Below, piece by piece: positions 19,878 through 28,899 of a stretch of DNA of 64,000 nt. Position numbers and translations under genes: made by a program. This stretch comes from Affinirhizobium lemnae (GTDB lineage Bacteria > Pseudomonadota > Alphaproteobacteria > Rhizobiales > Rhizobiaceae). The stretch is taken from contig NZ_JALJQZ010000011.1 in the NCBI RefSeq assembly GCF_022968395.1, positions 62,001-126,000 on the forward strand. Reading direction: 5' to 3'. Within the stretch, counting starts at the first letter, position 1. Each line of letters begins with the position of its first letter. A model generated the notes under the pieces. The model was not told the origin of the DNA. It ran no database searches and was given only the letters and a program-made list of their open reading frames with translations.

Positions 19878-20704
19878 TGGGCACATTGGACGGGCTTCCG
19901 CCACTGCGCGATGTCATCAACCGGCATGGCCTTGATGCGCGCAAGGCTCTTGGACAGAACTTTCTGCTGGATCTCAATCTCACGCAGAAAATCGCGCGTA
20001 CGGCAGGCTCTCTGGACGACGTGACTGTGTTTGAGGTCGGCCCTGGTCCGGGTGGTCTCACACGCGCAATCCTCTCTCTCGGTGCGAAGAAGGTGATCGC
20101 CGTCGAGCGCGATTCCCGCTGCCTACCTGCTCTTGCGGAAATATCGGAATTCTATCCCGGACGGCTTGAAGTCATCGAAGGGGATGCGCTGAAAACGGAT
20201 TTTGCGGCGCTGGCGCCCGATGGTCCGGTCAAGATCATTGCCAATCTTCCCTATAATGTTGGAACGCAGTTGCTGATCAACTGGCTGCTGCCACAGCAAT
20301 GGCCGCCCTTCTGGGAATCGTTGACGCTTATGTTCCAGAAGGAAGTGGGCCAGCGCATTGTCGCACGCGAAGATGATAACCATTACGGCCGCCTGGGCGT
20401 GTTGTGCGGATGGCGCACGGATGCTCGTATGGCTTTTGACGTGCCGCCCCAGGCGTTCACACCGCCGCCGAAGGTGACCTCTTCTGTCGTCCATCTGGTA
20501 CCCAACCAGAATCCACTTCCGTGCGATGTGAAGAAGCTTGAAAAGGTCACGGAAGCCGCCTTTGGGCAGCGCCGGAAAATGCTTCGGCAGAGCCTGAAGC
20601 CCCTTGGTGGCGAGGTTCTTCTGGAAAATGCAGAGATTGATCCGACACGCCGTGCTGAAACCCTGTCCGTTCACGAGTTCGTCACACTGGCCAATCTTCT
20701 CTGA
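19877..20704 (+). CDS. rsmA: 16S rRNA dimethyladenosine transferase
   Basis: Dimethylates two adjacent adenines in the 3'-terminal hairpin of 16S rRNA during small-subunit maturation; loss gives kasugamycin resistance. The 275-residue protein has '[10 protein letters not shown]', the SAM-binding '[11 protein letters not shown]' and the catalytic 'NLPYNV', followed by the C-terminal helical domain ending '[17 protein letters not shown]'. The ATG shares its first base with the pdxA stop. It is the last gene of the lpt-surA-pdxA-rsmA run; a Bru-RS-type repeat follows 20 bp downstream and separates it from convergent gmk. Confidence 0.96.
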   Translation: MGTLDGLPPLRDVINRHGLDARKALGQNFLLDLNLTQKIARTAGSLDDVTVFEVGPGPGGLTRAILSLGAKKVIAVERDSRCLPALAEISEFYPGRLEVIEGDALKTDFAALAPDGPVKIIANLPYNVGTQLLINWLLPQQWPPFWESLTLMFQKEVGQRIVAREDDNHYGRLGVLCGWRTDARMAFDVPPQAFTPPPKVTSSVVHLVPNQNPLPCDVKKLEKVTEAAFGQRRKMLRQSLKPLGGEVLLENAEIDPTRRAETLSVHEFVTLANLL

Positions 20705-20723
20705 GGGCGTGAAAAAGACGCGA

Positions 20724-20828
20724 AAGCGTGTCGCGATCTTTCAGATTCGCTCCTGACGCTTTATCTCTTTGTTTTATCGCATGTCGTCATCGCAAAACCG
20801 CTTCACACTTTTGCGCGCCATGCTTTAG
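20724..20828. repeat. Bru-RS-type palindromic repeat, copy 2
   Basis: This 105-bp sequence is highly similar to 9982-10087, in the same orientation. The outer arms AAAGCGT/ACGCTTT enclose GCGATCT...AGATTCGC; a second hairpin pairs GCATG/CATGC and CGCAAAA/TTTTGCG. It sits between the convergent rsmA and gmk genes, where it may act in transcription termination. Confidence 0.82.
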
Positions 20829-20869
20829 TGGCAGAAGCCACGGCGCCTATTGATGTACTCAGCTTGACC

Positions 20870-21538
20870 TCAGCGCGGTAGCACCGGCTCTTCCTCAAGC
20901 AGTTCCCGAACGAAATCGAAGAGACCATGGCGGCGATCGCGGCGAACGCGCTCCGCATTGACGATGCAGTTCACATGACCGAAAGCCTCATCGAGATCAT
21001 CATTGACGATGACATAGTCATATTCGCGCCAGTGTTCGATTTCGGCACGGGAATTTGCCAGGCGCGTACGGATGACCTCCTCGGTATCCTCAGCGCGGCG
21101 ATGCAGGCGCGACTGGAGTTCCGTCATGCTGGGCGGCAGGACAAAGATGGAAACGATGTCCGCCTTCATCTTCTCCTGAAGCTGTAACGCGCCCTGCCAG
21201 TCGATGTCGAACAGCATGTCACGGCCCTCGGCCATGGCCTTTTCGACGGGTTCGCGGGGCGTGCCGTAATAGTTTCCATGCACTTCCGCCCATTCGAGAA
21301 GCTCGCCGTTATCGCGCATGCGTTCGAATTGCGGGATAGAGATGAAATGATAGTGCTTGCCTGCGATCTCGCTCGGCCGCTTTGCACGGGTCGTGACGCT
21401 GACCGAGATTTCCAGGCTGTGGTCGTCCCGCAGCAGGTTGCTGGCAATTGTGGATTTGCCTGCCCCTGATGGGGACGAAAGCACCAGCATCAGGCCACGC
21501 CGGGCGATTTTTGTTGGCACGGAAGACACCGGGCTCAT
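20870..21538 (-). CDS. gmk: Guanylate kinase
   Basis: Phosphorylates GMP/dGMP to the diphosphate. The 222-residue protein has the P-loop '[10 protein letters not shown]' at residues 21-30, the GMP-binding '[19 protein letters not shown]' segment, '[15 protein letters not shown]', 'DIDWQGA' and the lid '[14 protein letters not shown]'. It is three bases downstream of yicC on the same strand, a widespread pairing (yicC-gmk). Together with mltG they form a likely transcription unit on the minus strand. Confidence 0.96.
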   Translation of the reverse strand: MSPVSSVPTKIARRGLMLVLSSPSGAGKSTIASNLLRDDHSLEISVSVTTRAKRPSEIAGKHYHFISIPQFERMRDNGELLEWAEVHGNYYGTPREPVEKAMAEGRDMLFDIDWQGALQLQEKMKADIVSIFVLPPSMTELQSRLHRRAEDTEEVIRTRLANSRAEIEHWREYDYVIVNDDLDEAFGHVNCIVNAERVRRDRRHGLFDFVRELLEEEPVLPR

Positions 21539-21541
21539 TGG

Positions 21542-22429
21542 TTACTCCAAATTCTGAACCTGTTCGCGAAACTGGTCGATCACTACTTTCAACTCGATAC
21601 CGGCTGCGGTTACCGCGGAAGAGTTCGATTTGGAACAGATCGTATTCGACTCGCGGTTAAATTCCTGTGCAAGAAAATCGAGACGGCGACCGACCGGGCC
21701 ACCTTTCTGCAGAAGTTCCTCGACTGCGCCGACATGGGCCTTTAACCGGTCGACCTCCTCCCGCAGATCGGCCTTGGTCGCAAGCAGTGCGACCTCTGCG
21801 TAAAGCCGCTCACGCTCCAGCCCGCCATTGCCATCGAGGAGGCTTCCGACTTGAGCTGCCAGGCGCCGGGCGATCTCCTCCGGTGAGCGGGAAGGATCCG
21901 ACTCTATCACCGTCGTCAGGCGCGCGATTGTCTCCAAATGCTGGCGCAAAACCAAGGCAAGCGCATTTCCCTCATGGATCCGCATGGATACCAGATCGGA
22001 GAGAGCTGTTTCCAACCCTTCGAGAATGTCCTGATCCCTGATCTCGAGGGCTGCTGGGTCTTCACCTGCTTCCCGGATATCAACAAGTCCACGAATAGAA
22101 AGAACGGTGTCGAGCTTGAGCGGTGCGCTATCGACCAGGCCTCCCAACTCTTCTCGAAGTTTGAGAACGGCTTCCAGAGCATCGCGGTTGAGGACAGCTT
22201 CCATTCTCGATTCGGCCACGGAAACGGTCAGCGTCGCCTGAATATTCCCACGGCTCAGGTGCTTCGAGGCACGTGCCTTGATTTGACTTTCCATGGCTTC
22301 GAAACCTGGCGGCAGACGCAGACGGAAGTCGAGCCCCTTGCCATTGACGGAACGCAACTCCCAGACCCAACGAAAGCGACCGTTGGTGCCCTCGCAGCGG
22401 GCAAATCCTGTCATGGATTGTACATTCAT
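21542..22429 (-). CDS. yicC: YicC/YloC family endoribonuclease
   Basis: A 295-residue cytoplasmic protein beginning 'MQSMTGF'-like (here 'MNVQSMTGFARCE'), with the family segments 'WELRSVNGKGLDFRLRLP', 'RGNIQATLTV' and the C-terminal 'EEVDRLKAHV', 'GRRLDFLAQEFNRESNTICSKS'. YicC in E. coli is a ring-shaped endoribonuclease linked to stationary-phase survival and small-RNA turnover. The gene precedes gmk by three bases. A hairpin with a T tract (22477-22503) lies between it and mltG, so it may have its own promoter. Confidence 0.92.
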   Translation of the reverse strand: MNVQSMTGFARCEGTNGRFRWVWELRSVNGKGLDFRLRLPPGFEAMESQIKARASKHLSRGNIQATLTVSVAESRMEAVLNRDALEAVLKLREELGGLVDSAPLKLDTVLSIRGLVDIREAGEDPAALEIRDQDILEGLETALSDLVSMRIHEGNALALVLRQHLETIARLTTVIESDPSRSPEEIARRLAAQVGSLLDGNGGLERERLYAEVALLATKADLREEVDRLKAHVGAVEELLQKGGPVGRRLDFLAQEFNRESNTICSKSNSSAVTAAGIELKVVIDQFREQVQNLE

Positions 22430-22476
22430 TAGCTGGCCTCAGAATTCATGCAGCAACCGGAACCGGCTACTTCGAT

Positions 22477-22503
22477 AAAGAAAAGCGCCGCCGGAGCGAC
22501 GCC
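22477..22503 (-). terminator. Terminator between mltG and yicC
   Basis: Minus-strand hairpin GCGTCGC-tcc-GGCGGCGC (one G-T pair), followed by TTTTCTTT. It lies about 25 bp after the mltG stop. Confidence 0.6.
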
Positions 22504-22527
22504 TCGAATTTGTTATGTGAAATCGCG

Positions 22528-23733
22528 TCAGTTGCCCTTCGGCGGCTTCTCGGCATCGGCACCGCCTGGTGAACCGCCGTTGAGCGTATCACCCGAGGCG
22601 TTGGCCCGTTCGGCCTCGATCTTGCGCCAACGCCGCACATTGGCATTGTGTTCCTCCAGCGTGGCTGCGAAGGCGTGACCTCCTGTGCCGTCTGCTACGA
22701 AATAAAGGTCATTGGTTCGCCAAGGATTGGCAACTGCCTCCAGGGCTGCCCGACCGGGATTTGCAATCGGCGTCGGGGGAAGCCCCTTGATCTGATAGGT
22801 GTTGAACGGCGTCACCTTGTCGATATCGGAGCGCATGATAGGACGATCTGGAGGACGGCCAGCGCCACCAAACAGGCCATAGAGGATTGTAGGGTCGGAT
22901 TGCAGGCGCATCCCCTTGTTCAAACGGTTCATGAAGACCGAAGCGACATGAGCGCGCTCATCGTCCTTACCAGTCTCCTTTTCCACGATTGAGGCGAGCG
23001 TCACGAATTCCTGCTTCGTCTTGATCGGAAGGTCCGGATCGCGCTTTGCCCAGATCTGATCTATCAACTTGTCTTGTGCCGCGCGCATCTGGGCGAGAAT
23101 TTCGCCACGCGTCGTTCCGCGCGAAAACTTGTAGGTATCCGGACGAAGGCTTCCTTCCGGCGGCAGTTCGTTGGGCACCGGCCCCTCCAGAACCGGGTCG
23201 TCTGCCAGGCGTTTGACCATCTGCTGAACGGTCAACCCTTCCGGCATGGAGACCGAATAGAGAATGGACTTGCCAGATTCCAGCAGCAGGGCAATGTCCT
23301 TCATCGACATTCCCGCCTTGATCTCATATTCACCCGCCTTCAGCGTCTGCTCCTTCCGGAGATAGCTGGCCGTCATATAACGGAAGACACGGGCATCGGA
23401 CACGATACCGTTGCGTTCGAGCATCTGCGAAATCTGGGCGAGACCTGCACCATCCGGCACGACGAAATGCGTGTTCGTGGCAAGCGGTCCAGGTTGTTGA
23501 TAAGCGGATATGACGTAATAGAACGCGGCGACGGCCACAACACTGACGAGAACGATCAAAGTCATCAGAAAATTCAGAAAGATGACCAGCTGGCTTCTTG
23601 CCTTGCGGGAACGGCGCGGCGGTTCTGGCACCCGCTCCGGCTTGAGAGCCTCGTTCGGTGACTTTGGCACGAAAGGGCCGGAGCCGCCGCTGTTTCCCGA
23701 ATTCGGTTCGCTTGTGCTGTTCGTATCGGTCAC
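22528..23733 (-). CDS. mltG: Endolytic peptidoglycan transglycosylase MltG
   Basis: An inner-membrane lytic transglycosylase that cuts nascent glycan strands and sets their length. The 401-residue protein has a Pro/Ser-rich basic cytoplasmic N-terminus, one membrane segment (about 48-72), a LysM-like subdomain and the YceG catalytic domain, with the essential Glu in 'SIVEKETGKDDER'. The substrate-site strand 'LQSDPTILYGL' and 'YQIKGLPPTPIANPG' are also present. A Gly/Pro-rich tail follows. fabF lies about 110 bp upstream on the same strand; a neighbouring fab cluster is common for mltG. Confidence 0.95.
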   Translation of the reverse strand: MTDTNSTSEPNSGNSGGSGPFVPKSPNEALKPERVPEPPRRSRKARSQLVIFLNFLMTLIVLVSVVAVAAFYYVISAYQQPGPLATNTHFVVPDGAGLAQISQMLERNGIVSDARVFRYMTASYLRKEQTLKAGEYEIKAGMSMKDIALLLESGKSILYSVSMPEGLTVQQMVKRLADDPVLEGPVPNELPPEGSLRPDTYKFSRGTTRGEILAQMRAAQDKLIDQIWAKRDPDLPIKTKQEFVTLASIVEKETGKDDERAHVASVFMNRLNKGMRLQSDPTILYGLFGGAGRPPDRPIMRSDIDKVTPFNTYQIKGLPPTPIANPGRAALEAVANPWRTNDLYFVADGTGGHAFAATLEEHNANVRRWRKIEAERANASGDTLNGGSPGGADAEKPPKGN

Positions 23734-23843
23734 CGCTACTCCTTAAATCAGCTCAACAATGCCGGTCTGTGACCAAGCAATGCGGCGAAAACAGGGATTG
23801 TAAGCGGGAACCGGTCAATCACAATATGGCTCCCACTTCGAAA

Positions 23844-25106
23844 TCAGCCTTCGTAGCGCCGCAAAACCAGCGATGCGTTTGTGCCACCGAAGCCGAAGGA
23901 GTTGGAGAGTGCTACGTTGATCTCACGCTTGCGTGCGACATGCGGTACCAGATCGATACCCGTTTCTACGTCCGGATTGTCCAGATTGAGCGTTGGCGGC
24001 GCGATGTTGTCCCGGATCGCCAACGTCGAGAAAATCGCTTCGATTGCCCCGGCTGCACCGAGCAGATGACCGACCGCTGACTTGGTTGAAGACATGGAAA
24101 TCTTCGAGGCCGCATTACCCACCAGCCGCTCCACCGCGCCAAGCTCGATAGTATCGGCCATGGTCGATGTCCCATGCGCATTAATATAATCGAGCTCGGA
24201 GGCGCTGATGCCTGCTCGCTTCAAGGCAGCTGTCATGCAGCGGAAGGCGCCGTCTCCGTCTTCCGAAGGTGCGGTGATATGGAAGGCATCGCCGGACAGA
24301 CCATAACCGACCACTTCGGCGTAGATCTTGGCGCCGCGCGCCTTGGCATGCTCCAACTCTTCAAGCACGACGATACCTGCGCCCTCACCCATGACGAAAC
24401 CGTCACGGTCGCGATCATAGGGACGTGAAGCCTTCTGCGGATTGTCATTGTGCTGAGTGGAGAGCGCCTTGCAGGCAGCGAAGCCAGCCAGCGAGATACG
24501 GCAGATAGGCGATTCTGCACCACCAGCTACCATGACATCCGCGTCACCAAGAGCGATAAGCCGCGCGGCATCACCGATGGCGTGCGCGCCTGTCGAGCAG
24601 GCGGTGACGACGGCGTGGTTTGGACCACGCAGTTTGTGCTTTATCGATACCTGACCAGAAACGAGGTTGATCAGGCGACCTGGAATAAAGAAGGGCGAGA
24701 TACGGCGTGGGCCCTTGTCGCGCAGAGTATAGCCTGCTTCGACAATACCTTCGAGGCCACCAATGCCGGAACCGATCAGAACGCCCGTGGCGCACTGGTC
24801 ATCATCTGTTTTAGGATGCCAACCTGCATCCGCCAGAGCCATGTCTGCAGCCGCCACACCGTAAACGATGAACGGGTCGACCTTACGCTGTTCCTTGGGC
24901 TCCATCCAGTCATCCGGATTGAAGGCACCCTCGATAGAAGGATCTGTAGGAATACGGCAAGCAATCTTTGCGGGGAGATCTTCAACCTCAAACTCTGTAA
25001 CCAACCGCGCCGCGTTCTGACCGGCAATCAGCCTGGACCAGCTGATTTCCGTACCGCAGCCGAGAGGAGATACCATACCGGTACCGGTAATAACGACACG
25101 CCTCAT
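23844..25106 (-). CDS. fabF: 3-oxoacyl-ACP synthase II
   Basis: Condensing enzyme that elongates acyl-ACP with malonyl-ACP in type II fatty acid synthesis. The 420-residue protein starts 'MRRVVITGTGMVSPLG'. Its triad is Cys170 in 'TACSTG', His in 'NAHGTSTMADTIELGA' and His in 'KSAVGHLLGAAGAIEA'. It ends with the Gly-rich 'SNSFGFGGTNASLVLRR'. ATG 25106 is chosen; a GTG four codons upstream is also in frame. It follows acpP (gap about 115 bp containing a hairpin), so transcription from acpP may be partly reduced before fabF. Confidence 0.96.
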   Translation of the reverse strand: MRRVVITGTGMVSPLGCGTEISWSRLIAGQNAARLVTEFEVEDLPAKIACRIPTDPSIEGAFNPDDWMEPKEQRKVDPFIVYGVAAADMALADAGWHPKTDDDQCATGVLIGSGIGGLEGIVEAGYTLRDKGPRRISPFFIPGRLINLVSGQVSIKHKLRGPNHAVVTACSTGAHAIGDAARLIALGDADVMVAGGAESPICRISLAGFAACKALSTQHNDNPQKASRPYDRDRDGFVMGEGAGIVVLEELEHAKARGAKIYAEVVGYGLSGDAFHITAPSEDGDGAFRCMTAALKRAGISASELDYINAHGTSTMADTIELGAVERLVGNAASKISMSSTKSAVGHLLGAAGAIEAIFSTLAIRDNIAPPTLNLDNPDVETGIDLVPHVARKREINVALSNSFGFGGTNASLVLRRYEG

Positions 25107-25149
25107 GCCAGCGCCCACCCGCCAAGAATTGATGATGTCATATGACTGA

Positions 25150-25176
25150 AACGGCCCGAACTTGCCGGGCCGTTGA
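25150..25176 (-). terminator. Hairpin between acpP and fabF (partial terminator)
   Basis: Perfect 9-bp stem AACGGCCCG / CGGGCCGTT with loop aacttgc. On the minus strand only a short T run follows. It would let part of the abundant acpP transcript end before fabF. Confidence 0.55.
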
Positions 25177-25219
25177 AGAGCGACCGCCCTAAGGGCGTGC
25201 CCCAGTTATCGAGTTCAGA

Positions 25220-25456
25220 TCAGGCCTGGGCCTTTTCGATGAACTTCACGGCATCGCCGACGGTCAGGATGGAGTCAGCAGCGTCATCCGGAATTTCAAC
25301 GCCGAACTCTTCTTCAAAAGCCATGACCAGTTCGACGGTGTCGAGGGAGTCAGCGCCCAGATCGTCGATGAAGCTCGCACCTTCGACAACCTTATCGGCA
25401 TCGACGCCGAGATGATCAATGACAATTTTCTTAACGCGCTCTGCGATATCGCTCAT
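25220..25456 (-). CDS. acpP: Acyl carrier protein
   Basis: A 78-residue acidic four-helix carrier. The phosphopantetheine attachment site is Ser37 in '[13 protein letters not shown]'. It carries growing acyl chains among the Fab enzymes encoded on both sides. GAGGAAACC precedes the ATG at good spacing. About 290 bp separate it from fabG, enough for a dedicated promoter, which fits the very high expression expected for ACP. Confidence 0.98.
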   Translation of the reverse strand: MSDIAERVKKIVIDHLGVDADKVVEGASFIDDLGADSLDTVELVMAFEEEFGVEIPDDAADSILTVGDAVKFIEKAQA

Positions 25457-25746
25457 GTCGGTTTCCTCGACCTTTATCTTTTCGGACCGCCCTCACGGCA
25501 GCCGTACCCTGTTGGAACCCTTGGCCGTCTTTTGCAGAACGGCTCCCGGGCAAACTCGCTCGACCCGAAGCTAGACTGCGACCTTGTCATGCGTCAATCG
25601 CACCGAGGAGGTCCGCATTCGGAGTGACTGTAGCCAGTCATTGGCCCGCTTAACACGGTTTCACCGCGCCGCAAAGTCAGAAAATGACCGCTTTTGCCGC
25701 TGCCAACAGCCAAAACTGTGTGCAGGAGCAAAGGAAGGCAAGCTCT

Positions 25747-26484
25747 TCAGATCATTGCCATGCCGCCGTTCACGTGCAGGGTCTGACCCGTTACGTATCC
25801 GGCTTCGTTCGAAGCAAGGTAGACAACAGCCGTAGCGATGTCGGCGCCGATGCCCATACGCTTCATGGGGATGACGCCCAGAATGGCTTCTTTCTGCTTG
25901 TCATTGAGCTTTCCGGTCATCGCACTTTCGATGAAGCCGGGAGCAATGCAGTTGACCGTTACGTTACGGGTGGCGATTTCCTGAGCCAGCGACTTCGAAA
26001 AACCGATCATCCCTGCCTTGGACGCGCAATAGTTTGCCTGACCGGGATTTCCGGTCACGCCAACGACCGACGTGATGTTGATGATGCGGCCGAAGCGCCG
26101 GCGCATCATGGGATGCGTCAGTTCGCGAGTCAGACGGAATGTGGAGGTCAGGTTGACTTCCAGGACATTGTCCCAGTCCTCATCGCTCATGCGTACGAAC
26201 AGGCCATCCTTGGTGATACCGGCATTGTTGACGAGAATGTCCACGCCGGCCAACTCGGCTTCAGCCTTTTCACCGAGCGCCTTGACGGCATCACGGTCGC
26301 CGAGATTTGCCGGGAACACATGGGCGCGCTCGCCAAGCTCGGCTGCCAGGGCTTCCAGCTTCTCGGCGCGCGTTCCGTGCAGACCAACGATGGCGCCCTG
26401 CGCATGAAGGGCACGGGCGATCTCTTCGCCAATACCGCCCGTCGCACCCGTCACAAGAGCCTTGCGGCCAGTCAGATCAAACAT
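25747..26484 (-). CDS. fabG: 3-oxoacyl-ACP reductase
   Basis: NADPH-dependent reductase of the first reduction step in fatty acid elongation. The 245-residue short-chain dehydrogenase has the nucleotide-binding 'TGATGGIGEEIA', 'NNAGIT', and the catalytic Ser139, Tyr152 and Lys156 ('NYCASKAG'), with the FabG-typical 'MTGKLNDKQKE' and 'YVTGQTLHVNGGMAM' ending. It lies 18 bp downstream of fabD on the same strand, and the two should be co-transcribed. Confidence 0.97.
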   Translation of the reverse strand: MFDLTGRKALVTGATGGIGEEIARALHAQGAIVGLHGTRAEKLEALAAELGERAHVFPANLGDRDAVKALGEKAEAELAGVDILVNNAGITKDGLFVRMSDEDWDNVLEVNLTSTFRLTRELTHPMMRRRFGRIINITSVVGVTGNPGQANYCASKAGMIGFSKSLAQEIATRNVTVNCIAPGFIESAMTGKLNDKQKEAILGVIPMKRMGIGADIATAVVYLASNEAGYVTGQTLHVNGGMAMI

Positions 26485-26502
26485 GTTCGTAATCCTTCAA
26501 AA

Positions 26503-27447
26503 TCAGCCGAGCAGCGTCTTCAGCGCCGCATCAATATCAGCAGGTGTGTTGACGGCAATGCCTGTCACGTTCTTGTCGATGCGACGCGCCAGACCGGTCA
26601 AAACCTTGCCGGAGCCCAGCTCGTACAATGTGATCACGCCGTTCGCGCCAAACCATTCAACGGTTTCGCGCCAACGAACCTGTCCCGTAACCTGCGCGAC
26701 AAGCAGCTTGACGATCTCGTCCGCATGCGTGACAGGGGCGGCGCGCACATTGGCGACGACCGGAACGACCGGATCCTGCTTGGCCACCTTGTCCAAGGCG
26801 TGAGCCATGGCGGTGGCGGCAGGCGCCATCAGATCGGAATGGAATGGCGCGGAGACAGGCAGCATGATGGCGCGCTTTGCGCCCTTTTCGGTTGCCAGAG
26901 CTGCGGCCTTCTCGACCGCAGCCTTGGAGCCGGAAATTACGAGCTGCCCACCGCCATTATCATTGGCAATCTGGCAGACACCCGCCGCCTTCGCCCCTTC
27001 GCATGCCGCCTGAACGTCAGCGTGTTCGAGACCGATGATGGCAGCCATGGCACCCTCGCCCACCGGCACAGCAGACTGCATCGCGTCGCCGCGAATGCGC
27101 AGCAGGCGCGCGGTATCGGCTATGGAAAACGTTCCGGCAGCCGCCAGGGCAGAGTATTCACCCAGCGAATGACCCGCCACATAGGAGATCTTGTCGGCGA
27201 GCTTCAGGCCACCGGCTTCCAGTACACGGATGACAGCCATGGAAACCGCCATCAAAGCGGGCTGGGCATTGGCCGTCAGCGTCAGTTGATCTTCCGGACC
27301 GTTCCACATGATATCGGAGAGTTTTTGACCAAGCGCGTCGTCAACTTCCTGAAAGACGGCGCGCGCTTCCGGAAATGCTTCGGCGAGATCCTTGCCCATG
27401 CCGACAGCCTGGCTGCCCTGACCGGGGAATGTGAAAGCAATGCTCAT
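26503..27447 (-). CDS. fabD: Malonyl-CoA-ACP transacylase
   Basis: Loads malonyl groups onto ACP. The 314-residue protein has the N-terminal 'FTFPGQGSQAVGMGKDL', the nucleophile Ser94 in 'GHSLGEYSALAAAG', 'GAMAAIIGLE' and the active-site His in 'SAPFHSDLM'. It is first in the minus-strand fabD-fabG-acpP-fabF series and divergent from the aldo/keto reductase gene; its promoter must lie in 27448-27674. Confidence 0.97.
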   Translation of the reverse strand: MSIAFTFPGQGSQAVGMGKDLAEAFPEARAVFQEVDDALGQKLSDIMWNGPEDQLTLTANAQPALMAVSMAVIRVLEAGGLKLADKISYVAGHSLGEYSALAAAGTFSIADTARLLRIRGDAMQSAVPVGEGAMAAIIGLEHADVQAACEGAKAAGVCQIANDNGGGQLVISGSKAAVEKAAALATEKGAKRAIMLPVSAPFHSDLMAPAATAMAHALDKVAKQDPVVPVVANVRAAPVTHADEIVKLLVAQVTGQVRWRETVEWFGANGVITLYELGSGKVLTGLARRIDKNVTGIAVNTPADIDAALKTLLG

Positions 27448-27674
27448 CGGGCCTGTATCCTTCCCTATTTTTGCCTTCCATTCACATTCTGGCCGAGCAA
27501 GTCAAGACTTTCGGCCAATAGACGAGGCTTCGAGGTCAGGTAGGCCACACTTTATGAACGTCCGCGAGGAAGACGGCTTTCTCGAAGTTGCATTTTCGGG
27601 ACGCGTCTTGCGTTGCCCGAGAAGCGGCCTACATTGCAGCCGCCCTCCCATCATGCCCACCATGGATACACCTT

Positions 27675-28718
27675 ATGAAATTCAAGAAACTTGGACGAAC
27701 CGACATTTCCGTTTCGGAAATCTGCCTCGGAACGATGACCTGGGGCTCGCAGAACAGCGAAGTCGAAGCATTCGAGCAAATGGACTACGCGCTCGACCAT
27801 CAGGTCAATTTCTTTGACACGGCCGAACTCTATCCCACCACGCCCCTCTCTGCCGAGACCTATGCCGATACCGAGCGCATGATTGGCAACTGGTTCGAGA
27901 AGACCGGCAAGAGAGACAAGGTCGTTCTTGCAACGAAGGTCGCCGGTGCGGGACGCCCTTATATTCGCGGCGGTGCACCGATTACGGCGCAAGCCATACA
28001 GGATGCCGTGGATGCAAGCCTTCAGCGCCTGAAGACCGACTACATCGATCTCTACCAGATCCACTGGCCGAATCGTGGCAGCTACCACTTCCGTGCCAAC
28101 TGGGGTTACGATCCCTTCAAACAGGACAAATCGCAGACACTGGCTGAGATCGAAGAAAAGCTGGATGTGCTGGACGCGTGCGTGAAGGCGGGCAAGATCC
28201 GCGCCATCGGTCTTTCCAACGAAACGACCTGGGGAACGCAGAAATTCCTCTCGCTTGCCGAAGAGAAGGGCCTGCCGCGCGTTGCCACTATCCAGAATGA
28301 GTACAGCCTGCTGTGCAGACATTTCGATCTGGACCTCGCAGAGCTTTCCCATCATGAAGATGTGGGCCTTCTGGCCTATTCGCCGCTCGCAGGCGGCATT
28401 CTTTCCGGCAAGTATCTCTCCGGTGAAAAGCCAGCCGGTTCACGCGGCGCCATCAATGGCGATATCGGCGGGCGTCTTGTCCAGCACCAGCAGGCGGCAA
28501 CGCAGGCCTATGTGGATCTGGCGGCCAAGCACGGGATCGATCCTTCGCAACTGGCACTGGCCTTCTGCCTCACCCGCCCCTTCATGGCGTCAGCGATCAT
28601 CGGGGCGACCGCGATGGAGCAGCTGAAGATCAATATCGGCGCGGCTGACATCACATTGTCTGACGAGATCCTGCGGGAGATCAACAAGATCCACCGTCAG
28701 TATCCAATGCCGATCTGA
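27675..28718 (+). CDS. Aldo/keto reductase, Tas-like
   Basis: A 347-residue NADP(H)-dependent TIM-barrel oxidoreductase. The catalytic tetrad can be traced: Asp and Tyr in 'FFDTAELYP', Lys in 'VVLATKV', His in 'YQIHWPN'. The long insert after the fourth strand ('NRGSYHFRANWGYDP') and the ending 'INKIHRQYPMPI' are characteristic of Tas-type members. The start at ATG 27675 begins directly with the domain 'MKFKKLGRTDISVSE'; the upstream in-frame extension to 27588 lacks family similarity. It stands alone, followed by a terminator. Confidence 0.92.
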   Translation: MKFKKLGRTDISVSEICLGTMTWGSQNSEVEAFEQMDYALDHQVNFFDTAELYPTTPLSAETYADTERMIGNWFEKTGKRDKVVLATKVAGAGRPYIRGGAPITAQAIQDAVDASLQRLKTDYIDLYQIHWPNRGSYHFRANWGYDPFKQDKSQTLAEIEEKLDVLDACVKAGKIRAIGLSNETTWGTQKFLSLAEEKGLPRVATIQNEYSLLCRHFDLDLAELSHHEDVGLLAYSPLAGGILSGKYLSGEKPAGSRGAINGDIGGRLVQHQQAATQAYVDLAAKHGIDPSQLALAFCLTRPFMASAIIGATAMEQLKINIGAADITLSDEILREINKIHRQYPMPI

Positions 28719-28741
28719 CAACAAGCCTGTGATGCGAACTC

Positions 28742-28771
28742 TGCGGCAGCCTTCTCAGCGGCTGCCGTTTC
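28742..28771 (+). terminator. Terminator of the aldo/keto reductase gene
   Basis: Stem CGGCAGCC (28744-28751) / GGCTGCCG (28760-28767), loop ttctcagc, followed by TTT. It lies about 25 bp after the stop. Confidence 0.7.
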
Positions 28772-28899
28772 ACTGAATGCTAACCTAGTCCCGTAGTGTT
28801 GCTGGATCGTCTCAAGCCCTGATTGTAAGCTGAAGCAAGCACCTCAGCGCGAAGCGTCATAAGGCTGCGGTATCGATCTCGTCCGGGGAGCAGGCATTC

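Noticed and set aside
9982..20828. Repeats as a CRISPR array
   Set aside because: Only two copies, over 10 kb apart, with no spacers or cas genes; they match palindromic intergenic elements.
25684..27543. 619-codon open frame on the plus strand across fabG and fabD
   Set aside because: Lies wholly antisense to two well-conserved genes, has no family-like motifs, and follows the codon pattern of the opposite strand in GC-rich DNA.
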